This document shows positions 6,004-12,728 of a DNA stretch of 12,728 nt, piece after piece. Position 1 is the stretch's first letter; the number at the start of each line of letters is the position of its first letter. The notes under the pieces are model-generated. The model ran no database searches and had not been told where the DNA came from. It was given only the letters and a program-made list of their open reading frames with translations. Both the position numbers and the translations under genes were made by a program. The DNA lies in the NCBI GenBank assembly GCA_002291945.1, contig DBAZ01000034.1, positions 1 through 12,728 on the forward strand, written 5' to 3'. The DNA comes from Tepidimonas sp. UBA997 (GTDB lineage Bacteria; Pseudomonadota; Gammaproteobacteria; Burkholderiales; Burkholderiaceae_C).

Positions 6004-7969
6004 CATCGAGGCCCGCGACAAGGCCAGCCAGGTATTCGACAAGGTGCAGCGCTCCATGGGCGACCTGGACGAGCGTGCCTCCGCGCTTTCCAGTGGCTTT
6101 TCGGGCGTTGGCGAGGCATTTGGCTTGGCGGGTCTGGCTGGCACGGGCCTGGTCACTGCCCTGGCGGCGAGCGTCAAGAGTACCGCCGATTTCAACGATG
6201 CCATGGGCAAAGCTGCCCAGCGTGCAGGCGTTGCCACCGAAGAGTTCAGTAAACTGGCCTATGCTGCCGGTTTATCCGATGTCAGCGTTCAAGAATTGCA
6301 GAAGGGCCTGCAGCTTCTGGGCCAGGACGCTGCCAACGGCGGTAAAAAGCTGTCGGAGTTCGGCATCGAGCTGCGAAACGTCGATGGATCCCTGAAGAGC
6401 AACGACCATCTGTTGCGTGAAGTGGCCGACCGCATTTCACGCATGGCCACGCCCGCTGAAAAGTCGGCTGCAGCCGTACGCCTGCTGGGCGAGGAGGGAG
6501 CCAGGCTGGTGCCATTGCTGAACAGTGGTGCCCAGGGTTTGAAAGACCTGGGCGAAGAGGCGGGGCGCTTTGGCCAGGTAGTGACGGACGAGGCCGCCGA
6601 AGCTGCTGCCAAATTTAACGACAACCTGCTGCGCATACAATCCAACATTTCCGGCATGGCCCGCCAGATGTCCAGTGAGTTGATTCCGGCGCTGGCCAAG
6701 GCGACCTCCGAGTTGCTGGAGGGCTCCAAGCAGGCCAATGGCTTCTGGAATGCCATCGTCACCTTCGGCACCATCAACCCGTTCCGAAGCGCTGAAAGCA
6801 ACCTGAAAACCCTGCGCGAAAAGCTTTCAAGCCTGGAGCAGCAGCTGGCCACGCCCAGCCGGTGGCGTCTGAGCACCAAAGGGCTTGAGGCAGATATTGA
6901 GCGGGTGCGGCTGCAGATACAGTTCCTGGAAAGTCGCCAGGCACGCAGCGCTGGCGGTGGCCGTGGAGATTCCATCAACCCGCCGTTTGCCATTCCCAGT
7001 CCAGGAGGTGATGGTGGCGCTCCACCGCGTCCACCACGTCCGCCGCGACCGCCTACCGTCTCAGCATCTGAGCTTTACATGCAAAACCTGCAGCGACAGC
7101 TTGAGGCGTTAGACAGCCTTACTGTGAAGGAGCAGCTGCTGCGCGACATCGGAATGGGCAGGCTTAGAGGCATGACCGAAGCCCAGCGGCGTGACCTCCT
7201 GGGGCTGGCCGAGGCGATTGATTTGCGCCGCCAGGGTGCCATCAATGAGGCTGCGGCCGAGGCCGAGCGCAAGGCCATCATCGAGGCCCGCCGCCAGGCC
7301 AACATTGACGAACACGAATCCATCCTGGCCCGCAACGGAGCCCACCAGCGATTCATTGAAACACTGCTGAGCAACACGCCCACCGGACGCCTGGAAGAGC
7401 AGCGCAGGGTGATGCAACTGCTGGCCGACGAGTTCGAGCGGGGTGCACTGAGCGCCGAGCAGTTTGCCGAGGCATCACAGACCTTTCTGGGCAGCCTGAG
7501 CAACGATGCGCAGAACGCAAAGAACGAAGTTCAGAAGCTGAACATGAGTTTCACCAGCGCCTTTGAGGATGCAGTGCTGGGAGGCGGGAAGGTGCGCGAC
7601 ATGCTAAGCGGTATCGCTCAAGACATCGCCATGATGGCCTTCCGCCGATCTGTATCTGAGCCACTCAGCAATGCCCTCAACTCCATTGTGGGCCGCATCT
7701 TCAGCTTTGACGGCGGCGGCTACACCGGTAGCGGTGCACGCATGGGCGGGCTGGACGGCAAAGGCGGCTACCTGGCCATCCTGCACCCACAGGAAACCGT
7801 GATTGATCACACCAAAGGGCAGAGTGCTGGCCGCAGTGTGGTCGTCAACCAGTCCTTCAACTTCAACGGCCCCGCCGACCAGGCTCTGGTTTTGACCGCT
7901 GCGCAGCTGGGTGCCGCCATGGGCAGGCAGGCTATTTATGACGATATGGCCAGGGGGCGCATGGCATGA
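5981..7969 (+). CDS. Tail tape measure protein
   Basis: This 662-aa protein would set tail length and be ejected through the tube during infection. It starts at GTG 5981, with GGAG at 5967-5970 (10-nt spacing), inside the -1 frame of the chaperone gene. The opening ARIDIEARDKASQVFDKVQRSMGDL is a typical tape measure start. A hydrophobic Ala/Gly-rich stretch follows at about 39-66. Long helical, Ala/Gln/Glu-rich, coiled-coil-like regions cover about 70-325 and 365-525. Between them is a Pro/Arg-rich hinge (PPRPPRPPRPP, 348-358). The C-terminus holds FDGGGYTGSGARMGGLDGKG and HPQETVIDH (about 577-612), a block shared by many tape measure proteins of this type. At about 0.15 nm per residue, 662 aa predicts a tail near 100 nm. 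No transglycosylase or peptidase motif was recognised. Confidence 0.92.
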   Translation: MASKARIDIEARDKASQVFDKVQRSMGDLDERASALSSGFSGVGEAFGLAGLAGTGLVTALAASVKSTADFNDAMGKAAQRAGVATEEFSKLAYAAGLSDVSVQELQKGLQLLGQDAANGGKKLSEFGIELRNVDGSLKSNDHLLREVADRISRMATPAEKSAAAVRLLGEEGARLVPLLNSGAQGLKDLGEEAGRFGQVVTDEAAEAAAKFNDNLLRIQSNISGMARQMSSELIPALAKATSELLEGSKQANGFWNAIVTFGTINPFRSAESNLKTLREKLSSLEQQLATPSRWRLSTKGLEADIERVRLQIQFLESRQARSAGGGRGDSINPPFAIPSPGGDGGAPPRPPRPPRPPTVSASELYMQNLQRQLEALDSLTVKEQLLRDIGMGRLRGMTEAQRRDLLGLAEAIDLRRQGAINEAAAEAERKAIIEARRQANIDEHESILARNGAHQRFIETLLSNTPTGRLEEQRRVMQLLADEFERGALSAEQFAEASQTFLGSLSNDAQNAKNEVQKLNMSFTSAFEDAVLGGGKVRDMLSGIAQDIAMMAFRRSVSEPLSNALNSIVGRIFSFDGGGYTGSGARMGGLDGKGGYLAILHPQETVIDHTKGQSAGRSVVVNQSFNFNGPADQALVLTAAQLGAAMGRQAIYDDMARGRMA

Positions 7970-8571
7970 GCACGATCCACACCTGGCCCAGCACCAGAGA
8001 TTTTCACCCCGTTTCATTCACATGGGGTGTGCGCGACAACTCGCGCTCGTTCGTGTCGGAGCTGTCTGGCGCGATGCAAACCATGTCTTTGCCTGGTACT
8101 CGCTGGGCCGTCCTGATGGAAATCAATAACCAGGCGCCCGATGCCCGCGCAAGGGTCGAAGGCTTCCTGACTCGAATCAGGCAGGCCAATCGCATCGAGA
8201 TGCACCGGCTGGATCGCCCGCGCCCCATTGGCACCATTGCTCTGAATGGCGTAACCCTGGCTGCTACGGCGTCAGCATTTGCCAGCACTGTGTCTCTGAG
8301 CGGCTGCGGCGCGTCAACAACCATGCAGGCGGGCTCAATGATTGGCATTGGCGGCCAGCTTCTGATGGTTGCCCAAGACGCGACCGCCAATGGCTCCGGC
8401 CAGATGACGGTACAGCTCACGCATGCTTTGCGAGCGCAGCATCCTTCAGGCTCGCCCGTTGTGCTGAGCAGGCCGACCGCCAAATGGATTTTGAAAAGCG
8501 GCGACATTGATTTTCCGCGCTACAAGACGATTGCGACGCCCTTGGCGCTTGAGCTGGTGGAGGCATTCTGA
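7966..8571 (+). CDS. Minor tail protein, probable distal tail (Dit-like or gpM-position) protein
   Basis: This 201-aa protein starts by ATGA overlap with the tape measure stop. The N-terminal half (about 1-75) resembles the first domain of distal tail proteins: strand-rich with FTWGVRDNSRSFVSELSGAMQTMSLPGTRWAVLMEI, then a helix DARARVEGFLTRIRQANRIEM. The second half (about 78-165) is a Gly/Ser/Thr-rich beta domain (IALNGVTLAATASAFASTVSLSG to SPVVLSRPTAKWIL). A short closing strand returns to the first domain (ATPLALELVEAF). This two-domain layout recurs in siphoviruses with similar tail modules and suits a ring at the bottom of the tube. The position equals lambda gpM, although no clear sequence match to gpM is visible. 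The role in the tail tip complex is inferred from position and architecture. Confidence 0.65.
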   Translation: MSTIHTWPSTRDFHPVSFTWGVRDNSRSFVSELSGAMQTMSLPGTRWAVLMEINNQAPDARARVEGFLTRIRQANRIEMHRLDRPRPIGTIALNGVTLAATASAFASTVSLSGCGASTTMQAGSMIGIGGQLLMVAQDATANGSGQMTVQLTHALRAQHPSGSPVVLSRPTAKWILKSGDIDFPRYKTIATPLALELVEAF

Positions 8572-9155
8572 TGCCAGCCCGCGCATCTCTGCCCCTGGCT
8601 TTTGCCGATGCCGTCCAGCGTGAACATATCACCTGGTTCTGGTTGGCCGAACTGCAGCTGCTCAGCGGCACCGTGCGACTGGCCGGGCTGGATTTCGATG
8701 TGGAGTGGGGTGGCCAAACATGGGTTGGCGCACGTGGTCTGGGATCCATTGCTCCCATTGAGGAGACGCCAAACGCCATCACCGGGCTGCAGTTAGCGCT
8801 TGCCGGCGTAACGGAGGCGCACATCGCCAACGTATTGGGAGAACCCATACAGGGTCGCCCTGTCATCATTCGCCTAGCGGTACTCGACGCCACCACTGAG
8901 CCACCAAGCCTGGCCGTAGACCCTAACGTTTGGCAGGGCCTGCTGGATGTGCAGCGCTTCAACGAGGCGGGCGCCACCGTCACGGTGAACGCGGAAAACC
9001 GCCTGGTGGAGTGGGACCGCCCACGCCTGCTGCGCTACAGCGATGCAGACCATCGTCGCCTGTGGCCTGGCGATGGCTTTTTCCGACTCGCAGCGGCCAT
9101 GGCCGAGCGCGAAATCATCATCTTTTCCAAAGAAGCGCTGGCGCGTCGGGTGTGA
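8571..9155 (+). CDS. Minor tail protein of the tail tip (gpL-position)
   Basis: This 194-aa protein overlaps the previous stop by one base (TGATG). Features seen are WFWLAELQLLSGTVRLAGLDFDVEWGGQTWVGARG-type strands at about 22-55, GLQLALAGVTEAHIANVL at about 72-90, a strand-helix region with GRPVIIRLAVLDA at about 95-107, and the segment NAENRLVEWDRPRLLRYSDADHRRLWPGDGFF at about 140-172. The last segment is a highly recognisable signature of proteins found beside the DUF6950 and gpJ-like genes in many proteobacterial prophages. The overall plan resembles the hub-forming minor tail proteins (lambda gpL, or DUF2163 proteins of gene transfer agents), but I cannot establish homology by eye. It probably links the distal ring to the central tip protein. 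The C-terminus (EREIIIFSKEALARRV) is helical and basic. Confidence 0.65.
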   Translation: MPARASLPLAFADAVQREHITWFWLAELQLLSGTVRLAGLDFDVEWGGQTWVGARGLGSIAPIEETPNAITGLQLALAGVTEAHIANVLGEPIQGRPVIIRLAVLDATTEPPSLAVDPNVWQGLLDVQRFNEAGATVTVNAENRLVEWDRPRLLRYSDADHRRLWPGDGFFRLAAAMAEREIIIFSKEALARRV

Positions 9156-9157
9156 GC

Positions 9158-9592
9158 ATGATGAACACTAATCCTCCCTTGCGTCTAGTGCGCCATGCAG
9201 ACTGGCCCACCCGACTGGCTCGGTTTATCGAACAGCGTCGGGCCAAGCCATTTGCCTGGGGCGAGCAGGACTGCTGCACCTTTTCGGCAGATGCCGTTTT
9301 GTGCATGACCGACACCGATCCAATGGCCGATCTGCGGCACGTCAGCACCGCCGCTTCGGCCCGCCGGTTGCTCAAGCGCCACCCGCTGGCGGACTTGACT
9401 GCCGAGCGGCTGGGCGCTATGCAGTCCGCCACCCTGACCCAGCGGGGCGATGTGGTTTTAATTGAGCAGAAAAGCGAGCGGCTGCTAGGGGTTTGCCTGG
9501 GCGGTCAGTGGGCCGCCCCTGGGCCTGATGGGCTGGTATTCGGCCTCATGGGCGCAGCCATTGGCTCCTGGCCTGTTGGGAGGGTGGTTTAA
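9158..9592 (+). CDS. DUF6950 family protein, possible NlpC/P60-like tail peptidase
   Basis: This 144-aa protein lies between the tail tip genes. The frame extends far upstream inside the preceding gene, but the protein signature begins only near 9158. ATG 9158 is chosen because it follows the previous stop by two bases; ATG 9161 or GTG 9152 are alternatives, and none has a good ribosome binding site. FAWGEQDCCTFSADAV at residues 32-47 and QRGDVVLIE at 95-103 recall the Cys motif ('wGg..pDCsg.v') and the 'GDLv.f' strand of NlpC/P60 cell-wall peptidases, with Cys39 or Cys40 as a possible nucleophile. The place is that of lambda gpK, which carries an NlpC/P60 domain. The catalytic His context (GHVGIY-like) is not evident; the matching stretch reads LLGVCLGG, so the protein may be inactive or use another residue. 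Stop and next start overlap (TAATG). Confidence 0.72.
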   Translation: MMNTNPPLRLVRHADWPTRLARFIEQRRAKPFAWGEQDCCTFSADAVLCMTDTDPMADLRHVSTAASARRLLKRHPLADLTAERLGAMQSATLTQRGDVVLIEQKSERLLGVCLGGQWAAPGPDGLVFGLMGAAIGSWPVGRVV

Positions 9593-12411
9593 TGCCGCAA
9601 GCTATCCCCCTGATCGTCGGAGCCGCAACAACTGCCGCCGTGGCCAAGACCACGATTGGCGCAACGGTGCTTTTTGGGGCGGTCACGGTAGCCACCGTTG
9701 TGGGCGGTGTGGCTGCTGCGGTGGTGGGTTCTTCCTTGGCCCACCGCCAGGAAAAGAAAATGGCTGCAGCTGCTCGGGCGCAGACCATTGCCAGTTTAAG
9801 AGACGTGCAAAACGTGGTGCGTAGCGCCATTGAGCCGCAGCGCATCGTGTATGGCCGCGCCCTGGTGGGTGGCACCATTCCATTCTGGTTTACTAATGGT
9901 GATGTCGGTCAATTTCATCACTGGGCTCAAACCCTTGCAGGACATGAAATTGACGGAGTGGACACATACTTCATTGGCGATGAGCCTGTGACTGTGGATC
10001 CCAATGGTTGGGTGACCACTCCTAAGTATTGCCGAGGCGGCACCGAGCCACTGATACGCATCCGTCTGTATGCCGGGAACCAGACTGCCCTGGATGCCGA
10101 CCTGGTGGCCGCCAGTGGCGGCGCCCTTAACGGCGCTGACGCTGGACGTGGCGTGTCGTACCTCTACGTGCGCTGGGAGGCCGATTACGATGTTTTTGCC
10201 CAAACGGGCGCACCGACCATTCGCGCCGTGGTTCGTGGCAAAAAGCTGTATGACCCACGCACCACCCTGACCGCCTGGAGCGACAACGCCGCCTTGGCAG
10301 TGCGGGATTACCTCACCAGCTACCAGGGGCTGCGCTGTACAGCAGGCGAGGTGAATGATTCAGATGTCATCGCCGCCGCCAATGTATGTGACGAGCTGAT
10401 TCCGCTTGCCACAAGAGGCACCCAGCGCCGCTATACCGTGAACGGGGTGCTGAGCTGCGGCAGCAATCAAAAAGACAACCTGGAGGCCCTGACCGATGCC
10501 ATGGCAGGCATCACGGTCTGGACCCAGGGGCGGTGGAGTGTGCAGGCAGGGGCTTACCAGATCCCATCAATGACCATCGGCGTTGATGACATCATCAACG
10601 TGGAGGAATTGATTGCCTACACGCCACGAAGAGAGCTTTTTAACACTGTCACGGGGATTTACATAGAGCCCGCCGAGGCTTACGCTGAAAAGCAGTTCCC
10701 CATCGTCACCAATTCAAACTATGTGACGCAGGACTCCGGCAACATCATTGAGCGCGACATACCCATGCCGCTTTGCAATGATGGTGTGCGTGCTCAGCGC
10801 ATGGCAAAGATTGAGCTGGAGAGAGCCAGGCAGGCGGTGACCGTCTCGGTCTTGTGCAAGTGGACGACATACGATTTGCGCCCCGGCAGCCATGTGGCTC
10901 TGACCATCCCGCGCTACGGATGGTCCAGCAAAACGTTTTTTGTGGCCGACCGCACTCTGAGTGCCGATGGCATCCGTTACGTGCTGCGAGAAACCGCCCC
11001 GGAGGTTTGGGACTGGAACTTCGGAGACGCCACAACGGTTGACCCTGCTCCCAACACCAATCTGCCAAACCCCTACGTGGTTCCAGCCATCACAGGCCTA
11101 ACAGCAGAAAGCGGCACAAGCGCCTTGCAGATTGCAGGTGATGGCACAGTCATCAGCCGCATTCGCCTGAGTTGGCAGCCGGTGCTTGATGTTTGTGTTC
11201 AAGCCGCTGGACGAATCGAGATTCAGTACCGCCCGGAAGGCGCGACAGATTGGGTTTCTGCCCGCGCAGACGGCAATGAATCGGCCACATTTATCGGCCC
11301 AGTCGAGGATGGCATCGTTTATGAGCTTCGCGCACGAACGGCCAACAACATTGGCCAGCGTGGCACCTGGAGCCAGATCACCCACACCGTCGTTGGCAAG
11401 ACAGAGCCACCACCGAACATCACCGCCTTCACCATCAACGGCACCACTCTGAACTGGACGCCGCTGAATGATGTTCCCGATCTGGCAGGTTATGTGGTGC
11501 GATTCCAGTACGGGAACAACCCCTGGTGGCCTACCGCCGCCCGGCTGCACGAAGGCCTGCTGACTGAGACGCCATGGCGCATGACCACGCGCCCCGCTGG
11601 CCCTGTCACGCTGATGGTCAAAGCCCTGGATACATCAGGCAACGAAAGCCTGCAGCCCGCCGTGATTGCCGCCGATCTGGGCGACCCGCTGGTTGAAAAT
11701 GTACTGCTTTCCTGGCCTCAAGCGCCCGACTGGACTGGCCAGATCACGGCTGGCAGCGTGATTGGCGGCAAATTGCAGGCCGATGAAGCGGACATTCTGT
11801 ATGGTCCCGCCAGCGCATCTTTCTACGGCGGCGCTTCCGATTTTTTCTATGCAGACACCACGTATGCCGACATGGCCTATGCGTTCGGCGTCACACCGCC
11901 AGCGCAAGGCCACCTGACGCTGTTGTATGACATCAGCGGCCATGGCTTCACCATCGACTATCGGCGGGACAACCAGCGGCCTCCTTACACAGAGCCTGGA
12001 GACCCGTTCTATGGCGACCCGGACGATTTGATTTACGGCGTCCCGTTGCCATGGACCACCTGGCCAGGAGAAATCAGGCTGGCGGCACCCGAACGCATTG
12101 ATTGGCGAGTTTCTCTCGCTGGCGGTATGCAGCGTGGCATTGTTCACGAGCTGACCGCCGTTCTCGATGTGCCTGACGTGCTGGAGACCATTGCCGATGC
12201 CGTCGTGCCGCCTGGCGGGTTCAGGTTGCCGATCACGCAAAGCTACCGCCAGATTGTCAACGTGCAGCTCACGCTGCAGGGCGACGGCAACGGTGGCCGC
12301 AGCGTCCTCGTGCAGGACAAAAACCCCGAAGAGGGGCCGTACATCATCGTTTTGGACGGATCGGGCAGTCCCGTGCAGGGGCTGGTCGATGCGGATATTC
12401 AAGGTTACTGA
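9592..12411 (+). CDS. Central tail tip / host specificity protein, lambda gpJ-like
   Basis: This 939-aa protein probably forms the trimeric tip below the hub and helps choose the host. Residues about 6-50 are a long hydrophobic Ala/Gly/Val stretch, unusual for gpJ itself. IEPQRIVYGRALVGG at about 80-94 is a signature of this tail protein type. Residues about 290-480 fit the Phage-tail_3 region (DNLEALTDAMAGITVWTQG, later RARQAVTVSVLCKW and LRPGSHVALTIP), ending in EVWDWNF and a Pro/Asn linker. Two fibronectin-III-like domains follow at about 495-604 and 605-696, with SRIRLSWQPV, YELRARTANNIG and LVMVKALD-type strands. The C-terminal 240 residues hold tyrosine-rich short motifs (ILYG, SFYGG, DPFYGD, LIYG) and a beta-rich domain that may contact the receptor or carry the fibre. 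It is shorter than lambda gpJ (1132 aa). The gene starts by TAATG overlap. The last gene of the module, a fibre, follows. Confidence 0.9.
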   Translation: MPQAIPLIVGAATTAAVAKTTIGATVLFGAVTVATVVGGVAAAVVGSSLAHRQEKKMAAAARAQTIASLRDVQNVVRSAIEPQRIVYGRALVGGTIPFWFTNGDVGQFHHWAQTLAGHEIDGVDTYFIGDEPVTVDPNGWVTTPKYCRGGTEPLIRIRLYAGNQTALDADLVAASGGALNGADAGRGVSYLYVRWEADYDVFAQTGAPTIRAVVRGKKLYDPRTTLTAWSDNAALAVRDYLTSYQGLRCTAGEVNDSDVIAAANVCDELIPLATRGTQRRYTVNGVLSCGSNQKDNLEALTDAMAGITVWTQGRWSVQAGAYQIPSMTIGVDDIINVEELIAYTPRRELFNTVTGIYIEPAEAYAEKQFPIVTNSNYVTQDSGNIIERDIPMPLCNDGVRAQRMAKIELERARQAVTVSVLCKWTTYDLRPGSHVALTIPRYGWSSKTFFVADRTLSADGIRYVLRETAPEVWDWNFGDATTVDPAPNTNLPNPYVVPAITGLTAESGTSALQIAGDGTVISRIRLSWQPVLDVCVQAAGRIEIQYRPEGATDWVSARADGNESATFIGPVEDGIVYELRARTANNIGQRGTWSQITHTVVGKTEPPPNITAFTINGTTLNWTPLNDVPDLAGYVVRFQYGNNPWWPTAARLHEGLLTETPWRMTTRPAGPVTLMVKALDTSGNESLQPAVIAADLGDPLVENVLLSWPQAPDWTGQITAGSVIGGKLQADEADILYGPASASFYGGASDFFYADTTYADMAYAFGVTPPAQGHLTLLYDISGHGFTIDYRRDNQRPPYTEPGDPFYGDPDDLIYGVPLPWTTWPGEIRLAAPERIDWRVSLAGGMQRGIVHELTAVLDVPDVLETIADAVVPPGGFRLPITQSYRQIVNVQLTLQGDGNGGRSVLVQDKNPEEGPYIIVLDGSGSPVQGLVDADIQGY

Positions 12412-12418
12412 AAAGGAG
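12411..12418 (+). promoter_or_regulatory. Shine-Dalgarno sequence of the tail fibre gene
   Basis: AAAAGGAG begins on the last base of the tip protein stop codon and ends 5 nt before the ATG at 12424. It is a strong site and fixes the fibre gene start. Confidence 0.7.
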
Positions 12419-12423
12419 TTCAC

Positions 12424-12728
12424 ATGCCAGCACCACCCGCCCGAAGCCATCTTTCTGGTGCCCCTACCAACGCGCAGTTCAACACCGGCATCGGCGCCCT
12501 GCATGATTACCTGCTGGGCCTTTTGGGCAGCAGCGGCAACGCGGCAGATGCGCGTGCCGCCTTGGGCATCACACTGAACCCCCCAGTGGGCGTCTGCCGG
12601 GCATGGGTTAATTTCAACGGCACCGGCACTGTAGCGATCCGCGCAAGCGGTAACGTTAGCTCAATTACAGACAACGGGGTGGGCGATTACACGGTTAACT
12701 TTGCTACGGCAATGCCGGATGCGAATTA
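12424..12728 (+). CDS. Tail fibre / tail appendage protein, N-terminal part (3' partial)
   Basis: The frame opens at ATG 12424 and is still open at the window edge, giving 101 complete codons. Residues 1-55 (MPAPPARSHLSGAPTNAQFN, then a helical stretch HDYLLGLLG and ADARAALGI) look like the virion-attachment end of a fibre. From about residue 58 comes RAWVNFNGTGTVAIRASGNV followed by SSITDNGVGDYTVNF, a repeat-free beta module found in the fibres and appendages of many unrelated phages. The rest, including any receptor-binding or chaperone end, is missing. The gene follows the gpJ-like protein by 12 nt, as side tail fibre genes do in lambda-like phages. The sequence from 12601 on is less G+C-rich (about 52% by hand count) than the genes before it. 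Confidence 0.8.
   Translation, partial: MPAPPARSHLSGAPTNAQFNTGIGALHDYLLGLLGSSGNAADARAALGITLNPPVGVCRAWVNFNGTGTVAIRASGNVSSITDNGVGDYTVNFATAMPDAN

Noticed and set aside
8930..9157. N-terminal extension of the DUF6950 gene into the previous gene
   Set aside because: The upstream part is in a shifted frame of the well-supported minor tail gene, and the family-like sequence begins only after 9158.
11635..12504. Antisense open frame of 289 aa opposite the tip protein end
   Set aside because: It crosses the tip-fibre boundary and has no plausible start region or protein motif; both genes on the + strand are well supported.
1..12728. Defence system, CRISPR array, tRNA, insertion sequence or novel accessory cassette
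   Set aside because: The whole window is accounted for by contiguous virion genes with no gap large enough for cargo and no repeat arrays or inverted terminal repeats.

Overview
The window is a block of virion structural genes from a tailed phage or prophage with a lambda-like (siphovirus-type) long non-contractile tail. Every supported gene is on the + strand. G+C is high (about 60% by eye) and codon use favours CTG, GCC and CAG, which fits a Gram-negative, probably betaproteobacterial (Burkholderiales/Comamonadaceae-like) host. That host assignment is an inference only. No integrase, repressor, lysis gene, tRNA or att site is visible, so the sequence does not show whether this is an integrated prophage or a free phage.

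Head region (1-4246): the last codons of a small gene in the lambda gpW position, a lambda-family portal protein, a long fusion of an HK97-type prohead protease to the major capsid protein, a DUF2190-type decoration protein and a gpFII-like head-tail joining protein. The fusion gene has an in-frame internal ATG at 2222 with a very good ribosome binding site. It sits exactly between the protease and scaffold/capsid parts, so the capsid subunit may also be made separately from the protease.

Tail region (4243-12728): a gpU-like tail terminator, the tail tube protein, a tail assembly chaperone pair, the tape measure protein, two minor/distal tail proteins, a DUF6950 protein in the position where lambda has its NlpC/P60-type gpK, a gpJ-like central tail tip protein with fibronectin-III-like domains, and the start of a tail fibre gene that runs off the window. 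The chaperone pair carries a textbook programmed -1 frameshift signal: slippery A AAA AAC at 5743-5749 directly before the UGA stop, a 6-nt spacer, then an 11-bp stem-loop at 5756-5785. This would make a 126-aa short product and a 210-aa long product, like lambda gpG and gpGT.

The genes form one tightly packed run. Most neighbours overlap by 1-4 nt (TGATG, ATGA, TAATG), and the largest gap between genes is about 50 nt. Strong, free-standing Shine-Dalgarno sequences sit before the genes whose products are needed in many copies (capsid, decoration, tail tube) and before the fibre. Most low-copy proteins start by overlap coupling. No promoter or terminator is visible, so transcription presumably comes from a late promoter upstream of the window. 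I found no undescribed defence or mobile system. The points most worth checking are the frameshift signal, the internal capsid start and the compact head-tail junction.
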